Below, piece by piece: positions 1-13,789 of a DNA stretch of 64,000 nucleotides (positions are counted from its first letter, which is position 1; each line of letters begins with the position of its first letter). Location of the stretch: assembly GCA_033980235.1 (NCBI GenBank), contig CM067075.1, forward strand, positions 8,214,608 to 8,278,607. Direction: 5' to 3'. The position numbers were made by a program, and so were the translations under genes. Under the pieces are notes generated by a model. It saw only the letters and a program-made list of their open reading frames with translations. It made no database searches and was not told the DNA's origin. This DNA is from Diadema setosum (lineage: Eukaryota; Echinodermata; Echinoidea; Diadematoida; Diadematidae).

Positions 1-270
1 ATCTCGTCTACTCCCAATTGGTCTACTCCCAATTGGTCTACTCCCAACTGGTCTACTGCCAACTGGTCTACTCCCAACTGGTCTACTCCCAATTGGTCTA
101 CTCCCAACTGGTCTACTCCTAATTGGTCTACTCCCAATTGGTCTACTCCCAACTTGTCTACTCCCAACTGGTCTACTCCCAATAGGTCTACTCCCAATTG
201 GTCTACTCCCAACTTGTCTACTCCCAATTGGTCTATACTCGTCTATACCCAATTGGTGTACTCCCAACTG
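1..270. repeat. 15-bp minisatellite (TCTACTCCCAATTGG)
   Basis: About 17 tandem units of roughly 15 bp, TCTACTCCCAAYTGG, begin at the window edge, so the array probably continues upstream. Units differ mainly at AATT/AACT and TGG/TAGG. It degrades after about 240. The reverse complement of the same unit forms another array at 25,229-25,487. Open frames across it are only translated repeat. Confidence 0.95.
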
Positions 271-639
271 ATATAATTTTACTCTCACCAATTTACCCAA
301 ACTGATCATTTCCATCTGGTCATGATAATAATGAATATACCACTTTGTCTAGTGTCCAGTCCGTCTCACTGTCATGAACTATTCATATTAAACCCTGCCC
401 TTGATTAGCACAAAAATCAATATTCAACTATTCTAGTTGTTAATTATTCCGCACATGCTGAATATAAAGACATACTAATCAATATATAGTGAGACATGAC
501 TATCCAGTCTACATTCTGGCCGTAAAATAACTAAATAATGATAAACTAGCTCAGTTACAATCCTCCATCACAAACGAATTGTCAGTCATACGAAACAGAA
601 TTACATTTCGACCGACCACCCAGTCCACCCGTACCTCCG

Positions 640-770
640 TGCGCATGCATGCCAGTTTGCAGGCACAAACCCTTGTTGGTCGTAAAGGAGTTTGCGCCAA
701 GACTACTATATGCACCACTTCAGCACTGTCCCATAGGCCCTGTGTTGTAGCTTCTCCCAACAATGGTTTG
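640..770 (-). repeat. SINE-like tRNA-derived element, copy 1
   Basis: On the minus strand this matches 24,763-24,870. Shared blocks are TTGTTGGGAGA-GCT, an A-box-like segment, ACGACCAACAAGGGTTTGTG and CCTGCAAAC. The GGTTTGTGCCT stretch sits where a Pol III B box would be, but is degenerate. This copy has extra sequence between the GCT block and the A-box region, and its outer ends are not resolved. Calling it a SINE is inference from the tRNA-like boxes and the dispersed second copy. Confidence 0.55.
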
Positions 771-1959
771 TTACAACCTTTGGGTCCTTTTCATGTTTAT
801 AAGGCGGAGCTTCATTCTGAGAGGATTAGGATTGTCATGGTAACCGTGATTGACATGTCCTATGGGGGCCTGTCTGGCTGACCCCCACTGAGATAAAGGT
901 CATACCCTCATGAGTAGAAAGCCAGAAGGTGGTTTGAACTGTTATGTAACACCTCGGAATGTACTTTCTAGAGCAAGAAATGCTCCCTTCTGTTCTGTCT
1001 GCAATGAGTGACCACCTCCTTGCATGAGGAACCAAGGAACATATCCCTGCCATTCCCTTTCTGTTTATTCGTTTTCTTCTTTTCTCTCTTTTCAAGCTCT
1101 CACTAGATCTTTTTTCTTTCTGTCCGTCTGTCTACTCTTCATAATTACTGAATCATGTCAAGACCAACATGATTTTTCCCTCTATTTTCACCTTTCTCTC
1201 AATAAATCTCTTTATGAAGAAATACTAAAACAGGCCTAAATCATTAATTCTCTGTTTTTGTACATTGAAAATGCACTCCCCATTTGCATTAAAAGCTCAA
1301 CAAGTTTGTAGGTGTTTTTTTTTTTCTATATCAGTCTACCTTACATGTATAGTTTTCTTGGCCTCTGGCGTACCACTTATACAATGTGTCATATAACTCC
1401 TTTCATATTTCTATAATATTTCATGAAGGGCTATACATGCCTAAGTCGAGATCTTAATCAAGATTGTACCAAACTATAACGAGCCTAAACTTTATCTGTT
1501 TAAGAAAAAAGATAATAGCTATAAATAAGCTTTTACATTGTATGTGACATTTAATTGTGAATGCGAGTGTACTTATGCATGTTGCCTGCTTATCACGCAG
1601 TTCATCAAATTTGCCTTCTTGGAAGTTTGATGATAAATCTACTAAGGCTTATTCATCTACAGTAATAAATGACTATACTTTATGATTGGTGACTTTTCCC
1701 TTCAGGCCTACGTAATTTCTTGCTCGTGCTATTGCTAATGTGTTGTACATGTACCAAACCAAAATCTCAACGAAATACTTGCCAATAGGCCCATAACGAG
1801 CTGAGATAAAAGATTAGCTAACCTGGATCAATCCATTCAAGTAAAAATCTGACACCATGCAATGTCAAATTTATAATTGTCCTGCATTCAAACTGTTTAG
1901 CTGAATTAGTCAATAAATATAGGCATTCATGTATCTTACAAATATTGTGGATATTATAG
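771..1959. other. No gene seen; pyrimidine-rich tract
   Basis: AT-rich sequence with a T/C-rich stretch at about 1,045-1,230. The short open frames here have no recognisable motif. Nothing assignable. Confidence 0.5.
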
Positions 1960-2400
1960 AGCTTAATAACATAGTTATGAATTTTTGAAGTTTAAACTTG
2001 CTCTTTATCTAACTTTCCTCAAACGGTCACTGATATGTTTATTGTTCTAATAATGTTGCTGAATTCTCTCAATCCACATGTATTTCATTGTGAACTTGAC
2101 TTTTACGATTTCATCAAAATATTTCTTGCGATTGTTTGATATTTCAATTAAACAGTGTTATAAAGCCATGACCACATAACTGTAGTATGTTGTAATTTTT
2201 GTAAGAGTAACAGAAAAGAGATTAGATATGTTTTGATGATATCATAAAAGTAATATGTACTGCGCAAGTTCATGTTGAAATCATGTGGACTGAGAGAATT
2301 CAGCAACATTATTAGAACATATCAGTGACAGTTTGAGCAAAATTAGAAAAAGAAAAAGTTATGAATTTTTGAAGTTTCTATAGCCAGGTCAAAATATCAA
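1960..2400. mobile_element. Palindromic MITE relic
   Basis: Two arms of about 110 bp face each other. The left contains GCTGAATTCTCTCAATCCACATG (first half 2,058 onward, written here only as a landmark: TGAATTCTCTCAATCCACAT), and the right at about 2,285-2,340 has its inverted counterpart followed by TATCAGTGACAGTTTGAG. The same blocks occur in the better preserved TTAA-flanked copy at 20,907-21,477. The outer ends are too decayed to place. Confidence 0.6.
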
Positions 2401-2839
2401 GGTCCCACACATACTGTAATGTGGGCTACATTGCCAAGGAATATACGCCTTTTTTTTTATTTATTTTTACAGAGAATATTACAGTTTAAAGAACAATAGC
2501 CTACCTACATTTCTTGCAAAAACAACAGAAGTTCATTGAAATGTAAACAAACAAGCAAAAACGTGTTGCTCAGAAAATAATGAGAATGTACCACAGAGGA
2601 CTGGCAGCAACAATACATGCAATACAGATTAGAACTATCACTAAATGTGATTAATACCCCATGGACCTCAACCTGAGGGAGTTAGCTCAATACACAATGT
2701 TTTTGTATGCTTTTTATCAGAAATAAAAAGTTGCTACCATGGCAATGCATTATTTAACATTGACAAAGATGTGTTTTTCAATATGCATATCTGTAGTTGT
2801 AAGAAAATACTCATGTCATGGCAACAGACAGACTGAAAA

Positions 2840-2840
<1 letters not shown>

Positions 2841-2876
<36 letters not shown>
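2841..2876. repeat. (CA)18 microsatellite
   Basis: A pure CA dinucleotide run of 36 bp. Confidence 0.99.
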
Positions 2877-2878
<2 letters not shown>

Positions 2879-4540
2879 TGTCTTGCTAAAATGACATAGT
2901 AGGCCCTATTAACATGTAAGTAAGAGTGATCATTATAGTCTCTCAAATTGCAAATCAAATGTTCAAAATATGGGCAGTTTGTTCAACAAAGTTTTGTATG
3001 TTTTTTTTTTTTTTTTTTAATGAAAATGCTGCTACCATGGCAAACACTGTTAACAATGACAAAAGCTAAAATTCTACAATGGCGGCCACAATGTCATGTG
3101 CCAAATTTCAAGTCTTTTCTATCGAGGGAGATAGATCAGTTCATGTGATTTTGTATTTATCCATAAAAATATTGTTTAATGGAAAGAGGCATATTGAAAA
3201 TTCTGTATGTATCATATCTAAGTGTTGTGAAAAATAACATTACTATAGAGTGGTCATAATTCCCAAATTGCAACTAAAATGCTAAAATAAAACTGAGCAA
3301 ATGATCCACAAAATTGTAAATGAGTCAAAAAATATGAATGATGTTGTAAATCATGGCAAAACATTGGACGACAGTGCCAAATATTACGTTGTTGCCAACA
3401 TACTGCAGGCTCATTTCCAAAAAGCACTTAATTAGATTATTACATCTACGGCACAGTAGATTCAACTCATTTTGAGTGAACACATAACAACTAAGTATTA
3501 GCTCTTTCAGTGTTTTGCAATCAATAAAGATGGAAAACAATTGATCGCAACCGGCCTTTTTTACGATCAGTGGTTTAACTTTTGTACTCGGGGGGGGGGG
3601 GGGGTCAAAATTTCAAACCAAATATTTTTTCATTATTCTGTTTGATTCCTGATTTTTTTTGAAAAATAACATTTCAGACCTTAAAGCTGGAGGGTTATTC
3701 GTGTAATTTAAGGAAAACCCTGGCACCTGAAGTAAATTTAAGCAAAACTTTGCTTTCATGAATTGCACCATATTGACAAAACTCTGAAGTCAAACTTCAC
3801 CATGCAAAGTTTATATGGTTAACAACAATATATAGTTTGTGAATCAAAACTATTTGGGGGTTGAATATAAAGTGAATTTTTAAAAAGATACATGAGATTT
3901 ATAAATTTTTGCTAAAAATACCAATTGACATGTAATTTTTAAGATTTTAACTATTTATTGGAGGGCAGGCCAGGTCAAACTCTTACTATAACAAGTCTTT
4001 AAGTAGGGCTACCTTCCTATGTAGGTTTAGTCTGGGCTCCGTCCCCTTTTCCTTGGTGCGACCAAGAGAGGGCGCAAATTTTCTGATTGCGATAATCGAG
4101 AGACTGCGCGCCCAACGAAAAAGGGTCCGGGAAGAAAGTTTCAGTTCCGATCGGATTTTGACCGAACGCGATAAATCATTCGCTCTGACAGGTCCCGCCC
4201 ACCGAGTATGGTAGTAGTCTGTTCAGCCAGTCTCAGTAAATGGAATTCGCATCTATCTGATTTCGTATGTGATCTATATTAATGACATGTAGATCCATAT
4301 AGGTCACAAATTGGTTTCAGAGTATTCAATTTTTCTGAAAAAAAGATACAATACCTTTTTCTTCATATTAGGCCTAATACGAACACATAATGCTGAATTT
4401 TCTGCTGAAATTGGATTAGACTAGTCATCGACTATTCTAGGTATTACACAGTTCAGTACCTTTCTCCCAACACCCTGCAGATCTGTCCTTGGTCTCACCA
4501 TGGGCGGATGGAGTACTGCATGCATGCATTGCATAATTAT
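2877..4540. other. No gene seen; AT-rich DNA with a G14 run
   Basis: Contains a 14-base G run at 3,591-3,604 and T-runs. The GC-richer stretch 4,030-4,210 (many CG dinucleotides) stands out from its surroundings but holds no recognisable gene. Confidence 0.45.
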
Positions 4541-4571
4541 GTACCTTACCCAGTATAAGTGTTTAGTTTGG

Positions 4572-4605
4572 CCAGGGAGGTGGAAGAAAGCTTCCACCTC
4601 CCTGG
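4572..4605. repeat. Perfect 15-bp hairpin
   Basis: CCAGGGAGGTGGAAG (4,572-4,586) and its exact reverse complement (4,591-4,605) are separated by AAAG. The flanks repeat GTTTGGCCA on both sides. It could be a recent inverted duplication or a cruciform-forming site. Confidence 0.9.
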
Positions 4606-5439
4606 TTTGGCCATGGAGCTAAAAACGAATGGCGATCTACTATCGTTTATCTCTAGTGATTTCTCTCTAATGTTTTTTTTTTCAACTTTGTACAAAAATA
4701 GGGCCCAACAGTAGCCATGACTGCTCGTATCATAATTAGAAATGTTCTTGATTTTGCGATCTTGTTTGTGCAACAGGATTTTGTAAGAGAGAGGTATTTC
4801 AGTCGGCTGCACTGTGCCCGAGTGAATCCATAAACACTTTGAAAATCGAGGCACTGATTCTAAATATCAAATTGATATTATATGCAAATTGATTGGGTAT
4901 ACTACGACTGCAGTCGACTGTATGTTGTACTTGAGGGCCAATCCTATAAGATGAAGCCTTGAACTTCTGGAATCCCCTTTTTTTTTATAAACGTAAAGTA
5001 GGTTTACAATTGGATTTCTATATTATGTCTGGAGAACAATAATTCACAACACAACCACAATACTTTCAGCATAGCGCCTAAATACCACGCAATTTCAAAT
5101 AAAAACATCCACAAATCTTTCTGAGTGTGGCTCTGACGATGAAATTATTAGTAATAAGTGATTTCATCGATGAATAGCCATCAAAGCTTTATGTGTTATG
5201 AAATATAACAGGTTAGAATACAAAAACACGCTTTGATTACGCGAGCATACAAAGGTTTACCGCGTTGAGCTTCACAAGGAATAGTGTTTTATCAGTTTTG
5301 ATTTAAAAAAAAAAATAAGCTGGTATTTTCTTCAGACCTAATTTACCAAAGGAAGATAAAGATATCACATGTTTGATGGAGAATTTACGTGGCAAACCTT
5401 ATACACGCTATGTATCCAAAAATTGAAAAGGCATTGGTT

Positions 5440-5830
5440 GTTTTCCCGAAGGTTCGTTGATCTGAAAATAAGAGAAACTTTATTATTTTGAAGGTTTGAT
5501 AGCTCCCCCACCCCCCCCCCCCCCAAAAAAAAGCAAACATCAAACAAACAAACAAACAAATGAAACAAGGTTCGTAAATCCACAAATGGAAAAATTGCAT
5601 ACTTTTAAACTAACATTCGGAATTACTAACCAATATCGTTTTAAATTAACGAACCTTCGGTATTGCAAACTTTTTTTTTCTTTATTTTTCTTTTAGGGGC
5701 TATACAAACGAACATTCGGAAGACCAATCCTTTAGTATTTTAAACGAACCTTATTTCGTTTTGGATTACCGAATCATCGTAATAATAAACCCTGAAAATG
5801 AACCTTCAGAAAAACAAACTGTAACCAGAA
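5440..5830. repeat. Degenerate GAACCTTCGG repeat cluster
   Basis: Recurrent variants of CGAACCTTCGGAATAAC occur here in both orientations at intervals of 30-60 bp, interrupted by a C14A7 tract and by T-runs. The same motif recurs at 7,003-7,025, 16,300-16,670, 54,140-54,200 and 54,835-54,890, the last three inside the foldback element copies. Confidence 0.6.
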
Positions 5831-5839
5831 ATAAGAAAT

Positions 5840-8140
5840 TTCTGACTCCAGAATTATTCAGCATTTACCAATCCCAGAGGGCAGCGGATATCATACAATT
5901 CTGATATTCACCTTGCATTATAATGATGATGCCATGTAACAATCAGGAGGTAAACTATAATCATCGAGAAGGCGAGAGAGCCTCCTTGATGTAACAGGCA
6001 AACTCCACAACACCATGCTGAAGGGCATATAAATCAGACACTTGCTTATGAATAATATCGTAGTGCAAAATAAATTATTCATTTAAACTTTATGATACCA
6101 CAGTCTCCGGGGTTCACTCCTCAGAACAATACATATTACATGATAACAACATGGTATGGACTCCTATAAAGTTTATCTAACTGCATGCCCTAGATTTTAA
6201 TCCTTCATTGTTGGACGATAATTAAAGATGTTCATTAACAGCATGATCAAAGGAGAAATATCTAATATTTCCAATGAAACATAATAGTACGTTACCGTTA
6301 AGACAAATTGCAATATGTCGTGCCCCACACTGCGCATCGTCAATTTTTATACAGATGTTCAATGCATATACATTTGTAAATGCAATTTTACTAATAGCTG
6401 GGTTCGAAAGTTATATCATCTGTGATGTGTAAATATTTGCTAAACTATTTACTTCCGGGTATTGCTTTCCAATAGGTGATCTTTAACCATACAGACAAGA
6501 GAAAGTCCACACCCATTAAAAAAGAGAAGTAAAATGCATGTCTTTTCAACAGTATGGTTTTGCGGGAGGTAATTTGCTAGTCGTATCTTATTCAATTTTG
6601 CCCCCTCCTTTTTTTGTGTGTGTTTCAATTAGAATGACCTGTATTCCGTCCTGCATTCACATTGGTGAGCACCCATTAAAAAGAAGTGTTCGCTTTCAAA
6701 GTCATAAGACAATTTGAGTCACTGTGTACCTGCGTCTGTGAAGCATTCTCCTACTCATCATTACAATGTCATGTTGTATTATCATCCTTCGATCAACACG
6801 GCTTAATGTATACCATTACAAGTTTGTTTCCTTTTGCTTTGTTTTGCTTTACTGCTATAGGTTAGCACTAACACCTTTTCAGGGAAAATAGATGTGCTAT
6901 TTACAAGTACATAACTACAAACCCTTCTTTTAAGTTTCGGCTAATGAACATTATTTCATTATCAGAAAAAAAAAATAGTGAGCAATAGTTTATTTTCGAA
7001 TAAACGAGCCTTCGGAATAACAGACATAGCTTTTAACCAGCACCATATTCCTCACGAACATAGCACTATCAGCATAATCTGTTTTAAAGGCAAGCCACAA
7101 GTGTTTTTGGTAAAAGGACGCAAGGAATAATGTTGCTTTTACGTTTAGATTGAAGTAGTTTGACTATGAAAGTTGTTACTATGAATAAATTCCCTCAGAG
7201 CGTTTGTATAAGTTTATAATTGGATGAATCCTGCGAGTTATGTTGGCCAGGGAGTGAGTTTTCGTAAGGTATACGTTTCCCACCTGCGCTTTTCCGTGGA
7301 AATGAGATAATAAAGTTACTTTAATGTGTTCTATAGTGAGATATGGGAGTAGTTCCTTGCAGGTGAGCTATATAAGGCTGTCATAATCCTTGAGGAGAAA
7401 TCTCATAGCAGGGTATCACGTATGTTTCGTTGAATCTTAAAATACCTTATGGAATTCGTCAGTGAAATCCGTCTGTATTTGACTCGATCTATATAAAAAA
7501 AAAAACAATAACAAAAACACGAACCTCTTCGTTATCCTACCCGCAGGCGCAATCCAATGAATTTCACTTGCCTTTGTTGACCATGACATTTTTTTTTTAT
7601 TCCTATCTACAATCAGGCTTTCAAAGACAGAAATCTATTTTGGCACGATCGACTATTTGAATCTGGTTCCTACATTCGATATTTTGTAATGATAATAATA
7701 GTATTTTTTTTTTTGGGGGGGGGGGTCTGGTTTTTAATATCTTTGCTAGAGTTGCTTTACCAAAAATATGACTTTTGTGACAAGGGATCCTTAAATCTAT
7801 TGGAATATTGATCAAAAGTCATGTATATGAAGATCACATATTTTAGCGGATATAGTGGGATTGACCCTTTTACGGATGTCATTCTGTTATGCTCGGAGGA
7901 ATCAATCTAAAATAAAGTCTGTAATCTACAATAAGCCTATAATGTCCAATGAAACATTTTTTCATCGTACTATAAAATCGTGGTATCTCCCCTATTTGGA
8001 TGGAGGCTACGTTTCATGAAAAGACTTCTCTCTCATAAGACACACAGACTTTACTTCTCTTGTATACATAATATAGCTACATAATTATGAGAATCTTTGG
8101 AATTTCCTTGATTTTATGTAAAGACTTTTATATGATGACT
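5840..8140. other. No gene seen
   Basis: AT-rich intergenic-looking DNA with T-run/G-run junctions (about 7,705-7,727). No open frame with recognisable motifs, no RNA gene. Confidence 0.5.
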
Positions 8141-8148
8141 TCATGAAA

Positions 8149-8176
8149 TCATGGACCCTAGTGGTAGGGTCCATGA
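8149..8176. repeat. Perfect 12-bp hairpin
   Basis: TCATGGACCCTA, loop GTGG, then TAGGGTCCATGA. It lies about 100 bp outside the left end of the foldback element. Confidence 0.9.
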
Positions 8177-8276
8177 TGAAATCATGGAATGGGCAGCTTG
8201 TCTCTCATCATGCATAAAGAAAGCACGTAGGCCTACATTAATGCAGTATGATGAGCTGGCGGTCGAAGTACAAGTT

Positions 8277-9297
8277 TAGTCTAGCAGCCAGAAAGGGTCC
8301 CCGTACACAACCCTAAAACAAAATTCTACGATATGTTCGAAGATCGTCAGAACCTGTATTTTCCGAATCCGGTTGTCGCCAGCGGAAAAAAAGGTTGCGC
8401 GCGCGTCTTATTTGCATATTTCTAAGATGGCCGCCGCCCGTTGCTAGGAGACGGATTATTTTTGAATAACTTTATTTAGGAATAACAAATTACCATAAAA
8501 ATGGTATCATTTTGAAGAGAATTAAATTTCCTACAAGCTGATACCCCATTTGATGGGATAAACAGTTGTTGTCATGAAATATTAAGGAAGGAATTATGTT
8601 TTTTAGCATTTTTCTAAAAAGATACGGAATTTGGTTATAATGTTCTTTTCCATACATCTAATATGCATTTACAAATAACATTTGAAATTTCCTAAAATTA
8701 TCCCCCAAACATAGCTATTATCATGTGAAAACGGGTTTCCAATACACCAATTCCTTTAAAAGTTACACGACATTAAAGGGGATAAGGTTCAATAGGTTTT
8801 ACAGCAATATTTAAGGGTTATAATGTCTCCGCGCGCAATTGCGTAGGTTCTGTATGTGGGGTTTGTTGTAGATCTCTGCTATCTATTGATCAAATCTCAT
8901 CGAAATCGGCGAAGAAAGAAAGAAAAATTACACTTTCTATTCCTTATATGAAATAAAAATGTTTTTTTTTTTTCTATTCTGTGTTACCAAACTCAATCCA
9001 TTCAGCTTCCCATATAAACAGTTTCTTGTCTTTTTGGATTCCCTCCAAAATCACAACTTATCTGATATTGAAAAGTTAAAGAAAAAAATTTGACGTGACA
9101 GTTTCCTCTTATTGGAAAATTAAAGTGAAAAAAAAGAAGAATCTTATGCTAAAAGCCCTAAGAAATAAAGAACTTGTTAAATGGCCTTTCAGAGTTTAAA
9201 ATGAAACATGGCTATCTTATTTTTTCATAACAAAATGAAGGGAAGTATCTGTGTAGTTCATGTCGGCCCATACTGGGTTACTATTCTTCAGAAATTG
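8277..9297 (+). repeat. Left inverted arm of foldback copy 1
   Basis: The reverse complement of 17,420-18,490, and nearly the same as 52,337-53,400. It contains GATGGCCGCCGCCCGTTGCT near the outer end and CATGTCGGCCCATACTGGGT near the inner end, both found inverted in the right arm. Confidence 0.85.
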
Positions 9298-10000
9298 TCC
9301 CCGTGCACCCCCCCCCCCCAAAAAAAAATCTACGATGTGTTCGAAGATCGTCAGAACCTGTATTTTGCGAATCTGCTTGTCGCCAGCGGAAAAAAGGGTT
9401 GCGCGTGCGTCTAATTTGCATACTTCTAAGATGGCCGCCGCCCGTTGCTAGGATACGGATTATTTTTGAATAACTTTAGTTAAGAATATCACCATAAAAA
9501 TGGTATCATATTAAAGAGAATTAGATTTCCTACAAGTTAATACCCCGTTTTATGTAATAAATAGTTGTTGTTATGAAATACTAAGGAAGGAAGGATTTTT
9601 TTTTCATTTTTCCCAAGAAATACAGATTTCAGTAATGCTTTTTCCATACATTTAATTTCTGTTTACAAATAACATCGGAATTTTCCTTAAGTTAAACCCC
9701 ATAAATAAGTATTATTCTGTGAAAGCGGCTATTCAATACACCAATTTCTTTAAAAGTTACACGACATTAAAGGGAAAAGGTTCAGTACGGTTATACAGAA
9801 ATTTAAGGGTAATGTCGACGGCCGCACTTGCGTAACGCGTGTAGTACTGTAATAATCATTGCAAGTATGAGACCCTATCACTTCTTACATCCAAATTATT
9901 GATTAAATATCATTAAATCTTGTGGAATATGAAAACAAATTAAATTTTTTATTCGCTATCACCTTTGTTCTACTCAGCTTCACTTTTAGTTTACGTCTTT
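9298..10000 (+). repeat. Second, diverged tandem copy of the arm
   Basis: After the C13A9 tract the arm restarts (TTCGAAGATCGTCAGAACCT) in the same orientation and stays related through about 9,830 (CACGACATTAAAGGG). It is shorter and more diverged than the first arm unit. The equivalent in copy 2 lies at about 57,700-58,330. Confidence 0.75.
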
Positions 10001-11187
10001 TTTCATCAAATAGAATGAAGGCCTTACGAGAGGTGTAATTTCATGACGGCCGAAACGGGCTTACCTGGATACGGGTTTCCAACATATCGATATTAATCAA
10101 ACTTCTCTTCATCAACTCTTATTCTTCTGATCATCTTCACACACATACTCACACCTCCAGTATCGCACACAGGCATTCATGCAGGGGAAATGAGCTCAGT
10201 CATGAATTTCGTGAATTTATTCAATACGCCATTAATGCATTCATGGAACATCACACTCGAATGCTTTATTTAGATGTCGAAAAAGAGTTACATGTATACC
10301 GCACAAGCGAAATATTTCTCACCATGCTCTAGCATGAAATCAATTTATTTTTTTTTTTAAGATAAGATCGCACATACGTGTTCTCATTCTTTGGTGGTTC
10401 GCCTGATGGTTTTTAAACATATTGCTCATACGTTTGTAATAGCCAAGAAACTAATAGATAGATTACAAATACCAAGGAATGGCATTGATAAAAACGAATA
10501 GTTGCAAGTCAAATCCAGTCGCTTTCAAATTCTGTGGAGTTTTTTTTTTTATAAGAAATGATTTCATGCACTTAATTTTATTACATGGGTTGATTTAAAT
10601 GCAATACAACGTAAACTTGGTTGTTAAATCCGTTAGGAGTGACTAATAATCAATATTATACAAAAATGAGAGAGAGAGAGAGAGAGAAAAAAAAATGTTA
10701 TGGTTAAGTAGACCTTAATGCATGGATCTATAAAACATGAGGGAAATGTCTGAGGGAACATTAACTATGCATGCGTGTATGTATGTATGTGTGCATGTAT
10801 ATACTATAACTATGTATATATAATATATCTATATCTATCTATCTATCTATCTATCTATATATATATATATATATCACGTTTATATTTATGCAGGTTTGTA
10901 TACTTTTGTGTTGTGTGTGTTTGTGTTCAAGGATGTATGTGTATGACTAATGTGTTAAACATTAGACATATTCAGAGTGTAAATGTTTAACCACAACGAA
11001 TACAATATTTTCATGTTTTCCACAGAAATTAGTTGCTAAAATGATTTGAAGTGCATCTGCTATAGGCGCATCTGACGTGCAATCCACTTTTAGAGCGCAT
11101 GTAAGTTCCGCTGGAATAACATTTTAACTCATGCATGAATTAAATACACCATCCAATGTTTTCAGATATCCATGCCCTACTCGTCCG
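10001..11187. other. Foldback interior, left unique part
   Basis: No gene seen. Holds (GA)n at 10,671-10,686 and TATC/TA microsatellites at about 10,826-10,873. The same sequence is present inverted in copy 2 at about 56,550-57,650, so it is part of the element and not host DNA. Confidence 0.7.
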
Positions 11188-11223
11188 TATGGCAAGCCTT
11201 TTTTACATTTAAAGTTAATTTCT

Positions 11224-11752
11224 GATATCACAAATTCCATTTTGTGATATCATAAAATCAAATTTTTGATATCAAGAATTCAATTTATGATATCAAGAAT
11301 CAAATTTGTGATAACACAAATTCCCGTAAGTGTAGCACATGAACTTAATTTGTGATATCAAGAAATCGAATTTGTGATATCACAAAATCCATTCTTGATA
11401 TCACAAATTCAATTTGTGATATCAGAAATTCGAATTAGTGATATCTAAAATTCACTTTGAGATATCACTAAATGAATTTCTGATATCAGAAATTCGAATT
11501 CTTGATATCAAAAATAGGTTTCACGTGAAAAACCAATGGTGATTCGTGATATCACAAAATTATTTTTTGATATCACAAATTCGAATTTGTGATATCACGA
11601 AATAAATTTGTGATATCACTAATTTGAATTTGTGATATCAACAATTCTTATTTGTGACTATCACAAATGCGAATTTCTGATATCACAAATTCTATTTTGT
11701 GATATCACGAATTGAATTATTGATATCACAAAATCGAATTTGTGATATCAGT
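11224..11752. repeat. GATATCAC palindromic array, left
   Basis: More than 20 GATATC cores sit in an AATTTGTGATATCACAAATT context, spaced about 20-25 bp apart. Each unit is itself palindromic. Confidence 0.9.
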
Positions 11753-11756
11753 AATT

Positions 11757-12510
11757 CACAGGGAATTCGAGCGTTAGTTTTGCGCTGAAATTCAACTGTG
11801 AATTCGAGCGTTAGTTTAGCGCAGAAATACACGGGGAATTCGAGCGTTAGTTCAGTGCAGTAAATCCCTGTGAATTCGAGCGTTAGTTGAGCGCAGAAAT
11901 ACAAAGTGAATTCGAGCGTTAGTTTTGCGCTGAAAATCAACTGTGAATTCGAGCGTTAGTTGAGCGCAGAAACACAAAGTGAATTCGAGCGTTAGTTTTG
12001 CGTTGAAATTCAACTGTGAATTCGAGCGTTAGTTGAGCGCAGAAATACACAGGGATTTCGAGCGTTAGTTCAGTGCAGTAAATCCCTGTGAATTCGAGCG
12101 TTAGTTGAGCGCAGAAATACAAAGTGAATTCGAGCGTTAGTTTTGCGCTGAAATTCAACTGTGAATTCGAGCGTTAGTTGAGCGCAGAAATACACAGGGA
12201 TTTCGAGCGTTAGTTCAGCGCAGAAAATCGCTGTGAATTCGAGCATTAGTTTAGGGCAGAAATACAAAGTGAATTCGAGCGTTAGTTTTGCGCTGAAATT
12301 CACCTGTTAATTCGAGCGTTAGTTGAGCGCTGAAATACACACTAGGGAGTTCGAGCGTCAGTTCAGTGCAGAAAATCGCTGTGAATTCGAGCATTCGTTT
12401 AGCGCAGAAATACAAAGGGAATTCGATAGTTAGTTTTGCCCTGGAATTCAACTGTGAATTCGAGCGGTTTTTTTTTTCTTTTTTTAGCGCAGAATACACA
12501 GGGAATTGGA
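11757..12510. repeat. Alternating 36/37-bp minisatellite, left
   Basis: All units start GAATTCGAGCGTTAGTT. Two subtypes mostly alternate: TTGCGCTGAAATTCA and GAGCGCAGAAATACA. This gives a higher-order dimer of about 73 bp. Long open frames rich in TLEFT are translated repeat. Confidence 0.9.
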
Positions 12511-12539
12511 ACATTACTTTTGAGCTGATATTCAGATGG

Positions 12540-13780
12540 AAGGTATATTATACTGCTAACTTTTTTTTAAAACAATGTTCAAAATACACAATATATATGA
12601 GAGATTTACACATCCATCATTCCCTAAATGATCATCAAGGTATATTCGCTGAATTATTGATACAAATCATTGTTTTGCAACATGTTATCATGAATTCAAT
12701 GATATGTTCACTTAGGGCCTACATTTTATTCATCGTTTTGGTCCTCAAATTGTCATCTATTGCTACATTATTGTTAATCATTATACATCCCCCCCCCCCC
12801 CCATTTTTCATGTGGTAATCCCCTTTATATACAGTAAGACTCTTCCACCAAATCGATGATAATTATGTGTGGTTGTATGTGTATGTGTGTTATAAAAGCA
12901 TACCATGTTTTTGTATTGCGGAGGACCGACCGAGGGCAATCACCCCTCTGGTCTGTGTATGTCAGCAGCGGAGAATAAGATAGAGAGACTGTGAGTCATG
13001 CAGGGTGCGAGAGGGAGTCGTAAACTTGTCAAATGTCCACCACTGGTGTCGGCTGGTGGTCACATAAAGCAACGTGTTTCTCCTAAAGACATTTTCTCAC
13101 TCCTCAAAATCAGTCCTCCAGAACAAAGGGGTGTATCCATTAAGACCAATAGTATTGGATGTACAGTTTGCCTGCCCCAATATGTTTATGATTTTGCAAA
13201 ATAATTTAAAGTGTAATTATATGGGCAAGTTTATTCAAGAACCAAAACCGGGGAGAACAAAACTGGAATGCACAAGCCCAAAAGTCTTCAGACCAGATCA
13301 AGAAGAGTGAAGATATCCAGATCTTATGAGGATTTTATGCAGCAGTATGCATGGCAAACAAACAGTTAGAATTTGTAGTAAGAAAAAAGCAGTGGTACGA
13401 AGGACTTCAATTTTGTTAATCTGCGCAATGAGAAATCTCTCTTATTAACTCGGAGGAGTAACAGGGGGAGGTCGGGAGAGAGTATCTTTCACATGACAGA
13501 GTAAAGAGAAACGCAAACAAAAGTTGTATTAAGTCAACCAGTCTCTGCCAAATCAGTGGCGAGAAATGGAGAAAAATAAGAATATAATAATGACTTTGAA
13601 GTAATTGACAACATATCAATAATGGCATTTTAGATATGTTGCTAAAGGATTTATTTTCATCGATTCTTTTAAAACCAATTCCTAATCACTTTAAATGAAG
13701 ACGAGTTGCCAAAACTCTTCATTTAGGGTTTTTTGTAACTATCGTTATATACTATGTAAAGATAACACCTGAAATTCCAT
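12540..13780. other. Unique centre of nested element
   Basis: No recognisable gene. Contains a C14 run at 12,789-12,802. The stretch 12,920-13,060 is GC-richer. The short frames carry no motif I recognise. Confidence 0.55.
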
Positions 13781-13789
13781 AGGAATATC

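Noticed and set aside
1..270. CRISPR-like array
   Set aside because: 15-bp units are contiguous without unique spacers, and the genome is eukaryotic.
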